Assembly: GCA_016936495.1 (NCBI GenBank)
Contig: JAFGXT010000089.1
Location: 1 to 36,303 of the forward strand
Direction: 5' to 3'
Length of the DNA stretch: 36,303 bases
Source of the DNA: Victivallales bacterium
GTDB taxonomy: Bacteria; Verrucomicrobiota; Lentisphaeria; Victivallales; SZUA-371
Shown: positions 8,872-18,910 of the stretch, piece after piece
Layout of the letters: the number at the start of each line of letters is the position of its first letter
Position numbering within the stretch: position 1 is the first letter of the stretch
The notes under the pieces: model-generated
What the model saw: the letters and a program-made list of their open reading frames with translations, nothing else
Told to the model about the DNA's origin: nothing
Database searches by the model: none
Program-made: the position numbers and the translations under genes

Positions 8872-10392
8872 ATGAAAAATATATTGCAGACAGCTTCCGG
8901 TTTAATTGATTCTCATGAAGATCATATCAGAGAGAACATTGCCCGGGAGGAAAGCTCCGTTTCATTCTATAAACGGTCGATTCATAAAACCGATGGAGCG
9001 ATTGTCTCAATGGGACGCGATCAGAAAGAACGTTTTCTTATGGTCGTCTCCGCCAAAGAAACCGGATTGATTTCAGAGTTTTCCGGTGAGCAGATCGGCG
9101 ATGGCGGTATTTTCGCCAGAAAATGTCCACTCAATCATCACAACGCCAAGATCATCCGGAAATATTTTCCCTGGACTGTGCCGACCTCCGCTGCCGGACA
9201 TGACCTTACTGTGGGATTCGGCGACCGTATCGGTCTAGCCACTTTGGGGCATGTCGCCGCCGCCAATAGTTTCAAGATCTTCCCGGTGCTGGCTCAGCAG
9301 TCGGTAAGGGAATTGCAGATGACCGGAAGGACTTTTTTTGACGTTATCGACGATGTTACTTTTCAGGTTTTTGAGGCTGGGTACAAGGATGGCTATGGAG
9401 CCGACGCCGATCATCTCAAGACCATTGGCGATATTGAGATTGCTTATGCTGCCGGTATGACTTTTTTTACTATTGATATTTCCGACCGTATAAAAGTGGC
9501 GGCGCTGGAATATGATGATAAACAGCTTGAAACCGCTTTTGCGCAACTCGACAAGGATGCACAGGGCAGGGCTCTTGATAAATATTCCGGCAAAGAATTC
9601 AAAGTAGGCGGTAAAAAGATCGCTTTTACTGAAAAGATGGCGAAACTCTGTGCTGTTTTGTATGCCGACGCCATTACTTTTGGTATTGACGCCGCGGCGC
9701 ATCTGAAATCTCTTGATTCCAGAAATCATGACTTGGAAATATGTTTTGATGAGGTGAACTTTTCCACTCCCGTGGAACATCATTTTTATATAGCCAGGGA
9801 ATTGCACGATAACGGCGTTGATTTCGCCACTATCGCGCCTTCTTTCAGCAAGGATTTTGAGCAGGCTATAGCTTTTAACAGCACGCCGGAGGAATTCGGC
9901 AAGATATTCGCCTTGCATAATGTCGTGGCTGAATTCTTCAATAGCAGACTTTCGATTCATTCAGGCAGCGGCAAAGAAGCGTTGTTCGCGATCATCGCCA
10001 AGCTTACCGGTGGAAAATTCCATATCAAAATTTCCGGCACCAGCTGGCTGGAGGCGGTCAGACTTATCGCCGTCAAAGACCCGGTGCTCTTTAAAATAAT
10101 GTACAGTTGCGCCAGAGATAATGTTGAGAGGCTTAAGAAATTTTATAATGTGTCTCCGGATATAGACAGCATTCCCGAGGTCTCAGGTATATATGATGAT
10201 CAGTTGACCGCTCTGCTTGAGCGTCCTTCGGTAACACAGATGATGCATGTCGGTTATGGCGCTATCCTCAAGGACAAGGCGATACACCCGATGCTCATCG
10301 CTATCCTGCACAAGACCGAAAAGGAATATGTGGAAGGTTTGAAAAATATTTATACTGGATATCTTGAACTTATGGGGGCGGTAAGGAAATAG
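8872..10392 (+). CDS. uxaE: Tagaturonate epimerase-like protein (UxaE family)
   Basis: GFGDRIGLATLGHVAAANSFKIFPVLAQQSVRELQMTGRTFFDVIDDVTFQVFEAGYKDGYGADADHLK...FFTIDISDRI resembles the UxaE family as recalled. Confidence 0.72.
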   Translation: MKNILQTASGLIDSHEDHIRENIAREESSVSFYKRSIHKTDGAIVSMGRDQKERFLMVVSAKETGLISEFSGEQIGDGGIFARKCPLNHHNAKIIRKYFPWTVPTSAAGHDLTVGFGDRIGLATLGHVAAANSFKIFPVLAQQSVRELQMTGRTFFDVIDDVTFQVFEAGYKDGYGADADHLKTIGDIEIAYAAGMTFFTIDISDRIKVAALEYDDKQLETAFAQLDKDAQGRALDKYSGKEFKVGGKKIAFTEKMAKLCAVLYADAITFGIDAAAHLKSLDSRNHDLEICFDEVNFSTPVEHHFYIARELHDNGVDFATIAPSFSKDFEQAIAFNSTPEEFGKIFALHNVVAEFFNSRLSIHSGSGKEALFAIIAKLTGGKFHIKISGTSWLEAVRLIAVKDPVLFKIMYSCARDNVERLKKFYNVSPDIDSIPEVSGIYDDQLTALLERPSVTQMMHVGYGAILKDKAIHPMLIAILHKTEKEYVEGLKNIYTGYLELMGAVRK

Positions 10393-10415
10393 TCAGTTTT
10401 GTGTAAGGCTCAGAG

Positions 10416-10461
10416 CTTTTCCGGAAAACAAGCACTAAAACAACTTGTCATTGCGGAAAAG
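10416..10461. other. Bipartite inverted-repeat structure in the uxaE-yajC intergenic region
   Basis: Outer stem CTTTTCCG (10416-10423)/CGGAAAAG (10454-10461); inner stem ACAAG (10428-10432)/CTTGT (10444-10448). Confidence 0.45.
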
Positions 10462-10561
10462 TGATGTAACTTTTTATTTTATCTGTCTTTGCGGATAAAT
10501 ATTATTAAACGGTTTTTAGAATTTTTTAAATAAATAATACAAGAACGAAAGGTACAACTTA

Positions 10562-10930
10562 ATGATGAATTCATTTTTTATCATCGGTCAGGCGGCAACT
10601 AATGTCGCGTCTCCCGCATCTGGAACCGGAACTGCCGGAGCACCGCAAACTCAGGGCGGTTTGCTCAGCATGGTTCCTTTTCTGGTCATCATGGGAGTGA
10701 TGATCTTTTTTATGTTCAGAAATCAGCGTAAACAAGCAAAGCAGCGTCAGGAGATGCTTAACGCCATCAAGGCTGGAGACCGGGTTGTTACTGCCGGAGG
10801 TATTATGGGCACTGTGAAAAAAGTGCATGATAAGACCTTTATCATCGAAATCGCTGAAAAGGTTGAGATCGAAGTAACCAAAGGTGGCGTCAGCGGCATT
10901 GCCGGCGGAACTGAACAGGAAAGTAAGTAA
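10562..10930 (+). CDS. yajC: Preprotein translocase subunit YajC
   Basis: Single TM, MFRNQRKQAKQRQEMLNAIKAGDRVVTAGGIMGTVKKV; directly upstream of secDF. Confidence 0.93.
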   Translation: MMNSFFIIGQAATNVASPASGTGTAGAPQTQGGLLSMVPFLVIMGVMIFFMFRNQRKQAKQRQEMLNAIKAGDRVVTAGGIMGTVKKVHDKTFIIEIAEKVEIEVTKGGVSGIAGGTEQESK

Positions 10931-10951
10931 TCTCGGGAGGGTTGCAGGGAT

Positions 10952-13507
10952 ATGAATAAAAAACCGGTGATGCTCAGATTGATATTTGTGCTGGTGGTGA
11001 TCGCGGTGTTCGGCGTGTCGATGTATCCGCTTTATCAGCGTGATATATACAGTACTTTTGAAAGCATGCTTAAGGAAAAAGACGCCACTATTGAGAACGT
11101 CATTAAAAATGCCAGGGCGGCACAGGATAAAGACGCCAATCTTTATCCGTCACGCGCCTTACAGCAATCGGCCGACACTATGGGCGTCGATTTGACTAAA
11201 TACATCAATGGTAAGAATATATCTAATAATTCCGATGTCATAAGTCAGGTGATGCGTCAGGCTTCCGGTTCCATTCGTCTGGGACTTGACCTTAATGGCG
11301 GAGTGGAATTTATTCTCAAGCTGGTGGAAGATGAACGCGGTAGTTTCGGCGAAGGGGAAAAGGGACGCAAGGAGCTTTCCAGTGATTTCGAGACTTACCG
11401 CGATCAGGCTATTGAAATCCTGCGTAAACGCATGGAAACTCAAAATATTTATGAATCGGAGATATCTCCTTTCGGCACTCAGTTCATCTCTTTGCGCGCT
11501 CCTATCGTCGCTAAAGATGAAAAACTGAAGCTGGAAAAACTTATCCGTATGTCTGCCAGTTTGGAATTCCGTCTGGTCAGTGAGGACAATGACCGTCTGG
11601 TTCGCGAATATCTGGCTGATCCTCAGGGATTCATCCCTCCGGTCGGTTATCAGTATATGACATATACTGATGTGGATAGCAAAGGTACTCCGACTGTGCG
11701 TCATTTCTTTGTCGAAATCAAACCGCAGATGACCGGAGATAATATCGTCGAGGCATTCCCTCAGACTGACCAGTTCGGACAACGTAAGATTCTGTTGCGT
11801 TTCAATCGTGCCGGAGGACAGGAGTTTGGCGAGGTTACTAAAAACAACGTTGGCAGACTGCTGGCAATCGTGCTTGACGGTCAGCTTTACAGTGCACCTA
11901 GAATCAATGGAGCCATTACTGACGGAGCCGCCGAGATAACCGGTAACTTCTCCCGCGAGGAAGCGGAAAGCATTTCCAATGCTCTGGTAAGTGGCAGTAT
12001 TCCGGTTAAAATCGACGTTGAAGCGGTATTTGACACTGACCCGACTTTGGGTAAAGAAAATATCCAAAGTGGTATTCATGCGGGTATCATCGCCTTGATA
12101 GCGGTGATGGTGTTTATGTTTATATATTATCGTCGTGCCGGGCTTATCGCCGATCTGGCTTTGGCGGTTAATGTTATTCTGGTTCTTGGCGCTATGGCTA
12201 CTTTCTCCGCCACGTTGACGCTGCCGGGTATTGCCGGTATTATCCTTACCATAGGTATGGCGGTGGATGCGAATGTGTTGATCTTCGAGCGTATCCGCGA
12301 GGAGTTGGCTAAAGGCAAAGGGTTGGCGAGTGCGATAGATCTGGGATATTCCAAAGCTTTCAGCACGATTTTGGACGCGAACGTAACTACTTTGATAACC
12401 GCGCTTATCCTGGTTTATCTAGGCACCGGTCCGGTAAAAGGTTTCGCAGTTACATTGAGTATCGGTATTGCCACAAGTATGTTTACCGCGCTGTTTATGA
12501 CGCGTCTGGTGTTTGATGTTCTGGGGCGCATCTTTAATTTCAAGGAAATGAAATTTGCGGCATGGTTCTGCTTCAAGCAAAGTTTCGATTTTCTGGGTAA
12601 GAGCAAGGTTGCGTTGACTATATCGGCGGTGCTTATGATCTTATCGCTGGTGGTTATTGGTATTCGCGGGCGCAGTCTGCTTGGCGTTGACTTCACCGGA
12701 GGTACTGAAATATCCATGAATTATACGGAAAATATTCCGCAGCAGGATATTGCTGATGTGCTGGTTGGAGCCGGATTCAAAGAGCCTAAAGTCAATTACA
12801 AGACTTCCATGGATGAGACAGATCGCAAACTGGCTATTCTTATCCGTGAGAAAGACATGGGTGAGTTGACGCGTAATACCGAGCAGAGTCCAAAAGAAGT
12901 GATCATCGGTATTCTTAACAAGGCGTTTCCGCAGGCGAATTACAAGGAAGGCAGCGAGACTTCAGTCGGCGGTCTTATCGGTATGGAATTTACTAAGTCG
13001 GCGGTTCTGGCGATATTCCTGGCTATATTGGGCATCGTCGTTTATGTCTCGATCCGTTTCGAGTTTGCGTTTGCGATTGCGGGTATAGTTGCGCTGGCGC
13101 ATGACGTTCTTATCGCCATCGGTATTTTTGCCTGCATAGGTCTGTTCTTTGGCGGGCGTGAGATAACGCTCCCGGTAATCGCGGCGCTACTGACGATCAT
13201 CGGTTATTCTCTGAACGATACTATTGTGGTATTTGACCGTATTCGTGAGGATCTCGGTCTGGAGAAGGGGGCCGGATTCAAGCAGATCATTAATTTGAGT
13301 ATCAATCAGACGCTCAGCCGTACGCTGTTGACTTCCATAACTACCGCGCTGGTGTTGGTGGTGTTGTTGATCAGTGGTGGCGTTGCGATCAATGACTTTG
13401 TGCTGGTGATGCTAATAGGAGTGATCGTCGGTACGTATTCTTCGGTATTTGTCGCCAGTCCGATTGTGTCTGTATGGCATAAGCGTATTGGTAAAAACGT
13501 TCAGTAA
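10952..13507 (+). CDS. secDF: Fused protein translocase subunit SecDF
   Basis: SecD motif GLDLNGGVEFIL and SecF motif GVDFTGGTEI in one 851-aa ORF; repeated motifs GMAVDANVLIFERIREE and GYSLNDTIVVFDRIRED. Confidence 0.95.
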   Translation: MNKKPVMLRLIFVLVVIAVFGVSMYPLYQRDIYSTFESMLKEKDATIENVIKNARAAQDKDANLYPSRALQQSADTMGVDLTKYINGKNISNNSDVISQVMRQASGSIRLGLDLNGGVEFILKLVEDERGSFGEGEKGRKELSSDFETYRDQAIEILRKRMETQNIYESEISPFGTQFISLRAPIVAKDEKLKLEKLIRMSASLEFRLVSEDNDRLVREYLADPQGFIPPVGYQYMTYTDVDSKGTPTVRHFFVEIKPQMTGDNIVEAFPQTDQFGQRKILLRFNRAGGQEFGEVTKNNVGRLLAIVLDGQLYSAPRINGAITDGAAEITGNFSREEAESISNALVSGSIPVKIDVEAVFDTDPTLGKENIQSGIHAGIIALIAVMVFMFIYYRRAGLIADLALAVNVILVLGAMATFSATLTLPGIAGIILTIGMAVDANVLIFERIREELAKGKGLASAIDLGYSKAFSTILDANVTTLITALILVYLGTGPVKGFAVTLSIGIATSMFTALFMTRLVFDVLGRIFNFKEMKFAAWFCFKQSFDFLGKSKVALTISAVLMILSLVVIGIRGRSLLGVDFTGGTEISMNYTENIPQQDIADVLVGAGFKEPKVNYKTSMDETDRKLAILIREKDMGELTRNTEQSPKEVIIGILNKAFPQANYKEGSETSVGGLIGMEFTKSAVLAIFLAILGIVVYVSIRFEFAFAIAGIVALAHDVLIAIGIFACIGLFFGGREITLPVIAALLTIIGYSLNDTIVVFDRIREDLGLEKGAGFKQIINLSINQTLSRTLLTSITTALVLVVLLISGGVAINDFVLVMLIGVIVGTYSSVFVASPIVSVWHKRIGKNVQ

Positions 13508-13544
13508 TAGTTTTTTGCTACATCTGTAGTCAAAATCAATATAT

Positions 13545-13571
13545 GGCCTGTCTGCGGACAGGCCTTTTTTT
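13545..13571 (+). terminator. Rho-independent terminator after secDF
   Basis: GGCCTGTC TGCG GACAGGCC perfect 8-bp stem, followed by a T-tract. Confidence 0.9.
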
Positions 13572-13721
13572 ATTGTCCGCGCAGGCACGGAATATGAGCA
13601 AAGGTGTCTTGTCAACACTGACGGCGCGGAAGTTGTTGAAAGTGCTTTTCTGTTGAATTTCAGAGCCTTGTGATGTGTTTTTACAATTGATCTTAAAAAA
13701 AATGCAGATTTTTGTCTAAAG

Positions 13722-13737
13722 TGGTCTGTAACTTGCG
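13722..13737 (+). promoter_or_regulatory. Sigma-54 promoter upstream of fliF
   Basis: TGGTCTG-TAAC-TTGCG; GG (13723-13724) and GC (13735-13736) 12 nt apart. Confidence 0.75.
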
Positions 13738-13788
13738 TTGTTGTGTTGTTGTGAATTAACTTTTAACACAAAACAAAGGTGTGCGACT

Positions 13789-15399
13789 ATGAATGGTGTG
13801 TTTGGCAACTTGCTGGGTGCTCTGGTGGATATATGGAAAAATATCGGAGTCGGTCAGAAGGTAAGTATAATCCTTATCGGGCTGGTGAGCCTGGGAGTGA
13901 TCGGAGGCGTGTTGTATTTCGGATCGCGTCCGGATTGGAGGATACTGTATGCCGATTTGGATTCTAAGACCGCTGCGAGGGTGAGCGATATTATCCGCGA
14001 CAATAATGTGGCGATGAAGCTGACCAATGGTGGACGTACCGTCATGGTTCCGGGCAAGGACATTTACAATATGCGTCTGCGTATTGCCAATGAGGGCATC
14101 GCGGTTGACAGTAAGGGTGAAGGTTTTGAGCTGTTTGACAACATGCAGCTGGGGCTGACCGACCGTCAACAGCAAGTTGCGTATCAGCGTGCCATTCAGG
14201 GCGAATTACAGCGTATGATAACCGAGGTGCCGGGCATAGTCGGCAGTAAAGTGATGGTAACGCTTCCGCCTAAAAGTATTTTCAAGAAAGAAGGTGACAG
14301 TCCTACGGCTTCAGTAATGCTGGTGATGGATCGCGGTACTCAGCTTTCCAGCGAGCAGATCAACAGTATACGTTATATGGTTGCCAGCGCGGTACCGGGA
14401 ATGACTCCTGATCATGTTACTATAACCGACAATCGCGGTCGTTTATTGCGACGTCAGATAAGTGCTGATGGCGCGGGTGGTTCAGACTCCGGTTCCAGAA
14501 TTGAATTTCAGCAGCGCGCTGAAGCTGATCTTAAGGAAAAAGCTGAGGCGATATTGCGTCCGATAGTGGGAATGGACAAGGTCGTGGCTATGGTCTCCTG
14601 TGATGTTGATTTTGAAAAGATTGACCGTGTCATAGAGTCTCTGAATACTGAACAGTCGGCGGTTATCTCCGAAAAGCTTATAACAGACGATGCTCAGCGC
14701 AACTCCAATTCTCAGGGCGGAGCTGCCGGAGTAGCCGCAAACCGTCCTTCTGAAGTGCCGGTGAATAATCCCGGCGGAGACGATCCCAACCGGACTATGT
14801 CCGAGCAGCGTAAGACGGTCGAAAGAAAGTTCATGATACCTAAATCAATGGAAAAGGTATCTATCAATGGTGGTCGTATCAGGCAGATGACTGTAGCGGT
14901 TACCGTCGCCTACAAGGGTGAAAATAAGCCATGGAGCGATGAAGAGATGGCCAATTTTGAGAAACTGGTGGTTGCGGCGGTCGGAGCTGAAAATTATAAA
15001 AGAGACAGAAGTTCACGTCCGGTAACCGTTAGACAGATGCCCTTTGCGCCAGTGGATGTGGCAGATGTATTCAAGGTTCCGGTAACGGATCAGATTATTA
15101 ATCAGATTGAACGTTTCAGTTCCTCTGGTCTGATCAGACCGGTGGCGGGAATGTTGGTGCTGATGGTGCTTTATGGAGTGTTCCGCAAATATTTCAATCG
15201 CGCTCAGGTCAGAGGGGCAGATTTTGGCGGTGGTTTTGATGATGACATCTACAGTGAGGATTATTCTCAGCTTGATAGTGGTGGTCGCGATGCGCAGGCA
15301 AAGGCTTTGGAAAGCGCGGCAGACGCTTTGGCGAGCAAGGTTGAAGCTACACCGCAGTCTATAGCTGAATTTATGGAAAGCTGGATGACTCAGGGATAA
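13789..15399 (+). CDS. fliF: Flagellar M-ring protein FliF
   Basis: WRILYADLDSKTAARVSDII..., AYQRAIQGELQRMITEVPGIVGSKVMVTLP..., PVDVADVFKVPV; ATG 13789 preferred over the ORF-track start. Confidence 0.94.
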   Translation: MNGVFGNLLGALVDIWKNIGVGQKVSIILIGLVSLGVIGGVLYFGSRPDWRILYADLDSKTAARVSDIIRDNNVAMKLTNGGRTVMVPGKDIYNMRLRIANEGIAVDSKGEGFELFDNMQLGLTDRQQQVAYQRAIQGELQRMITEVPGIVGSKVMVTLPPKSIFKKEGDSPTASVMLVMDRGTQLSSEQINSIRYMVASAVPGMTPDHVTITDNRGRLLRRQISADGAGGSDSGSRIEFQQRAEADLKEKAEAILRPIVGMDKVVAMVSCDVDFEKIDRVIESLNTEQSAVISEKLITDDAQRNSNSQGGAAGVAANRPSEVPVNNPGGDDPNRTMSEQRKTVERKFMIPKSMEKVSINGGRIRQMTVAVTVAYKGENKPWSDEEMANFEKLVVAAVGAENYKRDRSSRPVTVRQMPFAPVDVADVFKVPVTDQIINQIERFSSSGLIRPVAGMLVLMVLYGVFRKYFNRAQVRGADFGGGFDDDIYSEDYSQLDSGGRDAQAKALESAADALASKVEATPQSIAEFMESWMTQG

Positions 15400-15446
15400 T
15401 CGGGCAAGAATTTCAGATAAGTTTAAAATACAGGTAAGAGAGTATT

Positions 15447-16475
15447 ATGGTAGACAAATCAAAAATCCAGAAGATGCGTACGGCAAGGAAGCTCGCTATC
15501 TTTTTTGCGTCGATTCCTACAGATAAAGCTATTGAAGTGATGAAATATTTCAGGGTGTCCACCATGGAGGCTTTGACCGCCGAGATTAGAAGTCTTGGCG
15601 CGATAGACCAGGAAGTACAGGAAGCGGTCTTCAGTGAGATATCCGAGAAGATATCTCAAGGAGTGAAGCATTCTGCCGGTGGAGATGAAGTAGCTAAGGC
15701 TATTCTTGCCGGAGTTGTCGGTGAAGAAGAAGCCGCTAAAATGTTGGAGCGCGCCAAACCGAAGCGGCCGAAACCGTTTTCGACTTTGACCGGAGTGGGT
15801 GCGCAGGATCTGGCGACTATTCTGTCAAACGAACAACCGGCGACGGTGGCGATCGTATTGAGTTTCTTTCCGCCCAAGAAAAGCGGGGAGATCATGTCGT
15901 ATCTGGATGAAAATATGCGTGATGAGATAATCGTGCGTCTGGCTAAAGACAGCGAGGCGGATCTTGATATCGTTGAGCGTATAGAGCGTATGCTGGTGGA
16001 GAAGGTGTCTTCATCGATCAACACCAATGAGGAAGAGGAAAGAAGCAACCTTGGGGGACCGAGCTTTGTGGCTGAATTGTTCCAGGGGGTGGATAAGAGT
16101 TTGGAAGAGGAATTGATGACTTCGCTTCAGGAAGATACTCCCGAACTTGCGGATCAGGTGCGTGATCTGATGTTTACTTTCGAGGATCTGGGCAAGCTTG
16201 GCGATCAGGATATACAGAAAGTTTTGCGCGAGGTTTCCACCAGTCAGCTGGTCATTGCGTTGCGCGGCGCAGATCCGGAAGTGCTCGAGCGTATCACTTC
16301 GAACTTGTCAAAGCGTGCGCGTGAAAATCTTGAAGAGGAAATGGAACTTACCGGCAAGCTTAAGAAGAGTGAGGTGGAAGCGGAGCGTAAGGCGATTGTC
16401 GCCGTCGTACGTACACTCGAAGCCTCAGGCGAGTTGCAACTGAACGCGACCGAAGAAGAGGACGTTTATGTCTAA
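15447..16475 (+). CDS. fliG: Flagellar motor switch protein FliG
   Basis: LSNEQPATVAIVLSFFPPKKSGEIMSYL; LMFTFEDLGKLGDQDIQKVLREV...ALRGADPEVLERITSNLSKRARENLEEEM. Confidence 0.95.
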   Translation: MVDKSKIQKMRTARKLAIFFASIPTDKAIEVMKYFRVSTMEALTAEIRSLGAIDQEVQEAVFSEISEKISQGVKHSAGGDEVAKAILAGVVGEEEAAKMLERAKPKRPKPFSTLTGVGAQDLATILSNEQPATVAIVLSFFPPKKSGEIMSYLDENMRDEIIVRLAKDSEADLDIVERIERMLVEKVSSSINTNEEEERSNLGGPSFVAELFQGVDKSLEEELMTSLQEDTPELADQVRDLMFTFEDLGKLGDQDIQKVLREVSTSQLVIALRGADPEVLERITSNLSKRARENLEEEMELTGKLKKSEVEAERKAIVAVVRTLEASGELQLNATEEEDVYV

Positions 16476-17121
16476 TAATAAATTCAGGTTTTCAAATCGC
16501 CTGTCCTTTGTTACCGAGCACGGAGACAATGTGTTTATCAATGACACTCCGCTTGAGAATGAGGAGAATCTCCGCAAAGATCAGGACAAGAAAAAAGAGC
16601 TTGAGCAATCTTATCAGCATGGCTGGAAAGCCTGTGCGCTGGAAAAAGACAAGGAAATACAACGTCTGTCCGCGCAGCTGGATAATGTGAGTCGTGCTCT
16701 GCCTGAAGCGGTTAATTCGTATCTGGAGGAGTTTGAGAACCAGGTCAAAGGCGAGATCGTCAAGCTGGCGTTGAAGATAGCCGAAGACATTATCAGCCGG
16801 GAATTGGAGGATAGTGCATCCTGGCAGGCGGTGATCGACCGGGTTTTGGGACATGTGATAAAAGCGGAAAATTTCACTCTGCATCTTAATCCGGCGATGG
16901 CTAAGCTGGTAAGCAGCGGAGAGATCAAGGTCAAATCAGGTATTGAAGTGTTGAGCGATAATAGTCTGGAGATCGGCGACGTGCGTCTTGCCGGTTCCAA
17001 CGGTATCATCGATGGTACCGTTGCGGGACGTATACATTCGCTCAGAAATGAGTTAAATAAGGCTTTTTCGCATGTTGATGAAGAAGATATAGAAGAATCA
17101 GAACAGGAAGAAGATATATAA
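16468..17121 (+). CDS. fliH: Flagellar assembly protein FliH
   Basis: Position between fliG and fliI; coiled coil then FENQVKGEIVKLALKIAEDIISREL...LHLNPAMAKLV. Confidence 0.88.
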   Translation: MSNNKFRFSNRLSFVTEHGDNVFINDTPLENEENLRKDQDKKKELEQSYQHGWKACALEKDKEIQRLSAQLDNVSRALPEAVNSYLEEFENQVKGEIVKLALKIAEDIISRELEDSASWQAVIDRVLGHVIKAENFTLHLNPAMAKLVSSGEIKVKSGIEVLSDNSLEIGDVRLAGSNGIIDGTVAGRIHSLRNELNKAFSHVDEEDIEESEQEEDI

Positions 17122-18446
17122 TGTTAAGAACTCCGCAAATAGCAGGTTTTGCCGATGCAGTGGAAGTCGACAGAATCAATACTTTCCGTTCGGTGGGGTA
17201 TATCAGCAAGGTGGTGGGAATGGCCATCGAATCGAACGGACCTCTGTGTTCCATCGGTGATCTGGTGGAGATTTCTTCCAATATGGATAATAAGAGATCA
17301 TCTTTCGCAGAGGTCGTAGGCTTTCGCGATGAAAAGGTGTTGTTGTTTCCGCTGGAGGGCATGGAAGGTATCAGGAGTGGAGATAACGTGGTCAGAGTGA
17401 GTAAGGGGTTGCGGGTGAATGTCAGTGATGATATGCTCGGAAGAGTGTTCGACGGGCTGGGCAGGCCGGTAGATGGTAAGCCTTCGGTGAAAGGCGGCAG
17501 GTCATGGAGTATTCGTCGTCCGGCACCGAATTCGATGTTGCGTTCCAGGATAAAAGAAAAATTTGCGACCGGAGTACGTTGTATTGATGCGCTGCTGACT
17601 TGCGGCAAGGGACAACGTATGGGTGTTTTTGCAGGTAGCGGAGTGGGCAAAAGTTCACTTATAGGTATGATCTGTCGTAATTGCAAGGCTGACGTGAATG
17701 TTATTTCACTGATAGGTGAGCGCGGTAAAGAGGTATTGGATTTTATTGAGGATTCGCTGGGCGAGGAGGGGATGAAAAACTCTGTGCTGATCGTATCGAC
17801 TTCAGACAAGTCGCCGATGCAGCGCGTGAAGGGCGCTGAGACCGCTATGGCCATAGCCGAATATTTCCGGGATCAGGGAAAGGATGTATTGTTTGTGATG
17901 GATTCGGTTACGCGTTATGCTATGGCACAGCGCGAGATCGGACTTGCCATCGGCGAACCGCCTGCCACCAGGGGATATCCGCCTTCGGTTTTCGGGCTTA
18001 TGCCGGCGTTGCTGGAGCGTGCCGGTACCAATCAGCATGGCAGTATAACCGGATTTTTTACCGTGCTGGTGGAGGGTGATGACATGAACGATCCGATAGC
18101 GGATACTGCCAGAGGGATACTTGATGGTCATATCGAGTTATCGCGTAGCATTGCCGCTATGGGGCATTATCCCGCCGTGGATGTGTTACCGAGCGTCAGC
18201 CGCGTGATGTCAAGCGTGGTGTCCAGAGAGCATATGGTGTATGCGCAGAAAATCCGTTCACTGATGGCCACCTATCACAAGGCCGAAGATATGATAAATA
18301 TCGGTGCTTACAGCAAAGGCAGCAATCCGCAAATCGATGAAGCTATACGTAAAATTGGCGCGATCCGTGCTATGTTGGTGCAGGATATGTATAACCGGAC
18401 TGAATATGAAGAGACCTTTGAGATGATGAAAGAGGTATCGGCCTGA
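17121..18446 (+). CDS. fliI: Flagellum-specific ATPase FliI
   Basis: Walker A GVFAGSGVGKSSLIGMI; LIGERGKEVLDFIED; DVLFVMDSVTRYAMAQREIGLAIGEPPATRGYPPSVF. Confidence 0.96.
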   Translation: MLRTPQIAGFADAVEVDRINTFRSVGYISKVVGMAIESNGPLCSIGDLVEISSNMDNKRSSFAEVVGFRDEKVLLFPLEGMEGIRSGDNVVRVSKGLRVNVSDDMLGRVFDGLGRPVDGKPSVKGGRSWSIRRPAPNSMLRSRIKEKFATGVRCIDALLTCGKGQRMGVFAGSGVGKSSLIGMICRNCKADVNVISLIGERGKEVLDFIEDSLGEEGMKNSVLIVSTSDKSPMQRVKGAETAMAIAEYFRDQGKDVLFVMDSVTRYAMAQREIGLAIGEPPATRGYPPSVFGLMPALLERAGTNQHGSITGFFTVLVEGDDMNDPIADTARGILDGHIELSRSIAAMGHYPAVDVLPSVSRVMSSVVSREHMVYAQKIRSLMATYHKAEDMINIGAYSKGSNPQIDEAIRKIGAIRAMLVQDMYNRTEYEETFEMMKEVSA

Positions 18447-18889
18447 TGAAAAAATTCAGCTTTTCCATGGTGAGTATTCTCAATGCCAGAGTGGCTCAGA
18501 AAGAGGCACGCGAACATGAGCTTGTCGCAGCGCAACGGAACTTGCGTGAGGAAGAGGAGCGTTTGAATGGCATTGTTGCTAAAATTAATTCCGCTTTGTA
18601 TGCGGAAGTGCCCTCGAATCCGGATGGAAGGTATTTTGTACAGAAACAGAAATATGTCTCCATGCTCAAAAGGCTCAGACGTCAGCAACAGACCGTGGTC
18701 AATAAAGCTATGGTGGCGGTGCAGTTGTGTCTGAATAAATTGCGTGAGGCGGATATTGAGCTTAAAAAAATGGAAAAACTTCAGGAGCGTGAATCAGCTT
18801 CATGGACACTTGCTACTCAGCGTGAAGATCAGAAACAGAGTGATGAAATAGGCACAACGCTTGCGTTTTTCAATAAAATGAAAATATAA
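18446..18889 (+). CDS. fliJ: Flagellar protein FliJ
   Basis: 147-aa coiled-coil protein overlapping the fliI stop (ATGA); canonical position. Confidence 0.82.
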   Translation: MKKFSFSMVSILNARVAQKEAREHELVAAQRNLREEEERLNGIVAKINSALYAEVPSNPDGRYFVQKQKYVSMLKRLRRQQQTVVNKAMVAVQLCLNKLREADIELKKMEKLQERESASWTLATQREDQKQSDEIGTTLAFFNKMKI

Positions 18890-18910
18890 ATAAAACAGGA
18901 TATACTTGAA

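Noticed and set aside
9235-9960. 241-aa - strand ORF opposite the UxaE-like gene
   Set aside because: Antisense to a strongly supported CDS; composition is not protein-family-like.
11159-12079. 306-aa - strand ORF opposite secDF
   Set aside because: Shadow ORF within a highly conserved gene; no motifs.
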